In this document: positions 60,401 through 64,000 of the stretch, piece after piece
Numbering within the stretch: the stretch's first letter is position 1
Layout: each line of letters starts with the position of its first letter
From: Endocalyx cinctus
Lineage: Eukaryota; Ascomycota; Sordariomycetes; Amphisphaeriales; Apiosporaceae
NCBI GenBank assembly: GCA_001600455.1
Contig: BCKC01000009.1
Coordinates: 682,001-746,000, forward strand
Direction of reading: 5' to 3'
DNA length: 64,000 nucleotides
The notes under the pieces: generated by a model
The model's input: only the letters and a program-made list of their open reading frames with translations
Told to the model about the DNA's origin: nothing
Database searches by the model: none
Translations under genes and position numbers: made by a program

Positions 60401-61956
60401 ATGGCCAGGTGGGGACGTGTGCGCTAGAGTTAGAAATTGAATCTCTAAGATCTGTGACGGTGAGAAGGATTCTATGATCGGCGGTACTGTTGGTTAATAC
60501 CGAGTCCGGAATCGTATTGGTATTGTTGAGGTATGAAGGGTAATCGCGGTACATGTAGTTTATATTTTCATTGCAAACGTAATCATCGACCCAAGCTTGA
60601 TAGTTCTGCGTCGCGTTGGCCCCTATATTGTAGGAATGATCGCCGTTTTCACCGATTACGACGCCGGTCAGGTTACATGTAGGCGTGGTTATGTTAGTGA
60701 TGAAAAATGTGCCGAAAACGCTGACCCATGGTATACTAGTGCTCTCAACACTGTCATTGCCAACAAATGGCACGTCTTCACACTCCAAATCCACAACCGC
60801 ACCGGGAACCACGGCCGATAGTGTTGCGTCGGAAGGAATTCTGCTAGTTTCGTTACCCAGAACGACAGTGGGCACAACCGTGTCAATTGTTGTGCCCGCC
60901 GGAAAGGATAGGTTATCGAACTGTGTACCGTAGAATAGATACGCCGCGCTTGCTCCGACGTTATCGACGCTATACCCGGTCCCGTTTAGAGAGGTAGCTA
61001 GGAGAGGAACGTCATCTACCGTGATCACGGTGGATTCTAGCTGGAAAAGACTAGTGGAAAACGCGATGGCCAAGAGAAGGAGAACGCGGCCCATAAGAGT
61101 CAGGAGTACAGGCCAGTGTCGATGTTTAGCGGCACGCCAGATGCTAGTAGTCAGAAAGGGCGAGAAGTAGTCTAACAGCAACGTCCTCTCGGCCGTCGCA
61201 GGTCCATTCTTTAATTCATCCCACGGCGTGAGTGACCTAACAGTTAAATCAACGGATTGCCAGGCAAACATAATCAAGGTTAAAACTAGAACACACGAGG
61301 TTAATTCGGCATGACATCGTTAAGAAGGGGGATAAATATCAGTATTGCGTACAGGCAGTTGGACCGTATTTCCACGAGTAATGATTTGATTCCAGTTGTG
61401 AAACTAGACCATGATTTTTCTCAGAGTAGTAATACAAAAGTATGGTAGTTAACAATGCGAGGAAAAATATAACTGCTAGTCCCGTAAGGAATAGAGGCCG
61501 GAGGCAAATAGGGTTCCAAGCGTTTTTGGGTCGATCATTTTGAACTTCTACTTCTCGTATGTCATTCTGAGTTGTATTAGGTGGCCATCCGGCTGCTTGA
61601 TAATACCCATCTTCATGTTTTTCGTCGTGTAATTGATGATCAGGCGGTATTTGATTCTGGGTATAATATGGTTGAGATAGATGATCATTATCATTACTAT
61701 GTTGAATTTCGCGAGGCTCGGCGATTATTTCGTCTTCATTTGTAAAACTGTAACCCGGATTATGCAGACTGGTTACATGATGATCCTGGGTGGTTACCCG
61801 ATCGTAATGGAGGCCGGAACTCCTGGTTGAAGCTGGTTGTCTGCTCAACGGAGAGACACCGGATGAGTCCCAAGTAAATCCATCATATTGATTCTGGTTC
61901 ACATTTAAGTGCACATTATGGGAATAACCATCATAAGGTTGTTGTTCATGCGCCAT
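57426..61956 (-). CDS. Large DUF3433-type integral membrane protein
   Basis: Fungal multi-pass membrane protein of unknown function, probably at the plasma membrane or a related compartment. Model: 61353-61956 and 57426-61285, with a 67-bp intron (phase 1); 1487 residues. The splice joins ...KYGPTA to FLTLIMFAWQSVDLTVRSLTPW, the standard DUF3433 module start; two such modules seem present, the second at about residue 700-740 (GPAAW...LVAILTASLVSSF). N-terminal ~150 residues are Gln/His/Tyr-rich cytosolic sequence, then TM1 (LFLTGLAVIFFLALLTTILLYYY). Two large Asn-glycosylation-site-rich segments alternate with TM pairs and are probably extracellular. The Ser-rich C-terminal part carries another TM near LQIMFGFMAICVVAMRALL. 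The two exons could be mistaken for separate genes. Confidence 0.85.
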
Positions 61957-64000
61957 TGATTTGGTGGAACGTAGGGAGGTTAGGGGTCGACTAGCTTCAA
62001 AAGTTGGCTTTTACCATATTACAAACAAACCCAACCGCAGACCTTTAGGCACATAATAGATGACAACATAAAGTTGGAGTATAGTCGAAGTGTAGTAAAG
62101 AGAATAAGGAAAATAAGGTTTCTAGAAAAGAAAGGCGAGGGGGAGGGATTGGCGGGAGCAAAATATTATGGACGGGATATTTCTCTTCGTCTTCCCTGCC
62201 AGCCTCTGCCTCTTTCATAGAATGCATATACACTAGGTACTGCATCCACTCTGCCACTAGATTACATAGTACATACTAACCTAGCCTATACGACTTGAAG
62301 CACGGAATATGACATGGGTAAATGAGACGTTCTCGCTGATCCTACTCGATATTTTCGTTCAGCTCTTCTCCACCTCAGGGAGCTCATAGGGCAGAGAGAA
62401 AACAGGGCCTTGGCATCTTATACTAAAAAAGCTCTATAGAAATCGAGTGGATCATGATTGACTGGACCACCAAACTCTTGGTTTAGTGCGTCCCTAATAA
62501 ATTGTCTTAGTCCTACTCCGTACAGAGTTCATATGTATAAATGAAGTCCTACACTAGGATAGTGGACGTCTCAGAGTGGGTTTTATTCTATTTTTATCTC
62601 ACCAAACTAGGATCTCAGATGTGATTACAAAGTATTTATGACTTTTTTTTTTTTCTCATATTTTCTTTCCCGGCTTTTACTGTGTATGAAGAAGCACCTG
62701 TTCGCAATCGCATACCTTGGTCTATGCGGAAAGGATCTCAACCATGTTATTAAAGTCCCGAAATCATACGCTACCATCACGACGCGAAGTGGATTATCCC
62801 CGTCAACCCGTTATGATTCTCTGCCATCATGATACTGTCGCCTTTCCAGTATATACTAGGCTACATCTACTACCAAACTTGTGTGACTTTCTTGGATATT
62901 AATAACATCGAACTTTCATATTATACATGTTAAAGGTAATCAATACACCGACAAAACCACAGCTATTACACACATATCTCCCCTAATACGTTCTTTCTGC
63001 TAAAGAGGGGAGGGTTCTAGATATAGTTAGAACGGGGGAACGCGTAAAGAGAAGTCGTCCCACACCTGTAGGGCCGATGAATAGATGCACTACCGGACTA
63101 CCTAGTAGCGGATCTATCCCCCCGGCGCCATCACGCCAGTCCTACTCAACATACATAGTAAAAAAAAAAAAAAAAATCGAAAGTATACCCCACTAGGCCC
63201 TCGGATTATTTCTTCAAATCACCGAATGTGACCCTCATCCCTCCAGATTCATGTAAATATCCCGTACTCGTGCCACTTCTTCTCGTTTCCTCCGAGAAGA
63301 CTCGGCTTCTTGCATTGCGCACCTGAACAGCCTCCCCCCATTAGATCCGTCTCGGGTGTATCCGGCGCCGTGGGTGCTTCTTAGTCGATCAATCGTAATC
63401 TATTTACCGCATCTTGTGCTCGTACGTTCTGCATACGCCTTTCTAACCCACCTATTCGCTATGTGCCACCCTTTGGAAGCAAGCGATACAAAACGGAGGA
63501 TAGACTGCGGCTGATGAGCGCAGTCATTCCGTCTCGTTCTTGTGCCTCTCCAGACGAAAAAAACGTAGGAATAGCGTTATCGAATTGTAGTTAATAGTTA
63601 CGCAAACACAGGTCGCGAAGCCTACGAGCTCACTTTTCTCGAGTTTACGTCTAATCAACCAAGGAAGGAAACCACGTGTTCCAGCGTAAATGAAGACATT
63701 TTGCTTATTCGTTGAAGATCGTACGCGCCGCTTATTTCCTCAACTAGAAGTGTCGAGATGACTTGTGCAGATAGAAATTTCTCATTCTCAGACCATAGCG
63801 AACAGCACACCCACTGGTCGTTAACTCCCTTTTTGTAGTAGTAGCAATCCATTTGTACTCGACAGCGTCTCAACCGCGCCCTAGACCAGCTAGCTGAATC
63901 CCTAATGATGTGAATTCAAAGGAAGATCGTATTCATACAGCCCCAATTAGTTTACCTTGACCGAAACCTTACACGAGGCATGTGCTACCGCATACCAACA
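61957..64000. other. Right-end intergenic region
   Basis: Promoter of the DUF3433 gene, then AT-rich DNA with TACTCCGTA at 62514-62522 and an A-run at about 63161-63176. GC rises slightly after 63200. A minus-strand frame at 63655-63873 (72 residues, inner ATG reading MDCYYYKKGVND) is the only open stretch; it may be an exon of a gene running off the right edge or chance. Confidence 0.4.

Noticed and set aside
61339..61956. Separate small membrane protein gene on -
   Set aside because: It lacks a natural end; a 67-bp intron joins it in frame to the large ORF and restores the DUF3433 ...YGPTA...LTL junction, so it is exon 1.
1..64000. tRNA, rRNA, CRISPR or bacterial-type operon features
   Set aside because: No B-box/cloverleaf, no rRNA-like block and no regularly spaced repeats found by eye; gene structure is eukaryotic. 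A tRNAscan-SE run would settle tRNAs.

Overview
The window looks like nuclear DNA of a filamentous ascomycete (Pezizomycotina, probably Sordariomycetes-like; the class is inference). Reasons: coding blocks with GC-rich third positions sit in AT-rich, homopolymer-rich intergenic DNA; genes are cut by short introns (about 50-180 bp) with GTAAGT-type donors and CTAAC/CTGAC-type branch sites; and the families are typical of such fungi (SAT4-type rhodopsin-domain protein, Zn2Cys6 regulator, DUF3433 protein, metacaspase, Wwm1-like WW protein, Dal5-type permease). I support 19 protein genes, one probable pseudogene and several simple repeats. No rRNA, tRNA, CRISPR array or intact transposon was recognised. 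About half the window is intergenic, with gaps of up to 4.5 kb.

Left third (1-16 kb): the 3' part of a SAT4/rhodopsin-domain membrane protein (+) converges on an alpha/beta-hydrolase-3 enzyme (-). Next comes a cAMP-receptor-like GPCR (-) with a large third cytoplasmic loop, followed by a 4.5 kb gene-free stretch, a Dal5/ACS-family permease (-) and a 3.8 kb AT-rich gene desert.

Middle (16-34 kb): mostly metabolism and uptake. A flavin monooxygenase fused to a DUF6314 domain (+), an NAD D-lactate-type dehydrogenase (-), a decayed glyoxalase/VOC fragment (-) head-to-head with a secreted PSMA-like M28 peptidase (+), an APC amino-acid/GABA-type permease (-), a SAM methyltransferase (-), a six-exon sugar transporter (-), and an ER-membrane J-protein resembling Erj5 (+).

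Right third (35-64 kb): a Gln/Pro-rich protein of unknown function (-); a WW-domain protein (-) divergent from a type I metacaspase (+); a PF04199 cyclase-family enzyme (-); a type I Baeyer-Villiger monooxygenase (+); a 903-residue Zn2Cys6 regulator (+); a dynamin-like protein whose nucleotide-binding motifs are all degenerate (+); and a 1487-residue DUF3433 membrane protein (-).

There is no PKS, NRPS or terpene cyclase, so this is not a classical biosynthetic cluster. The most notable points are the WW-domain/metacaspase divergent pair (in yeast Wwm1 binds the metacaspase Mca1), the pseudo-GTPase dynamin, the monooxygenase-DUF6314 fusion, the VOC pseudogene and a GC-AG intron in the GPCR. 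All splice models were built by hand from GT/GC...AG sites and reading frame; each has a total length divisible by three.
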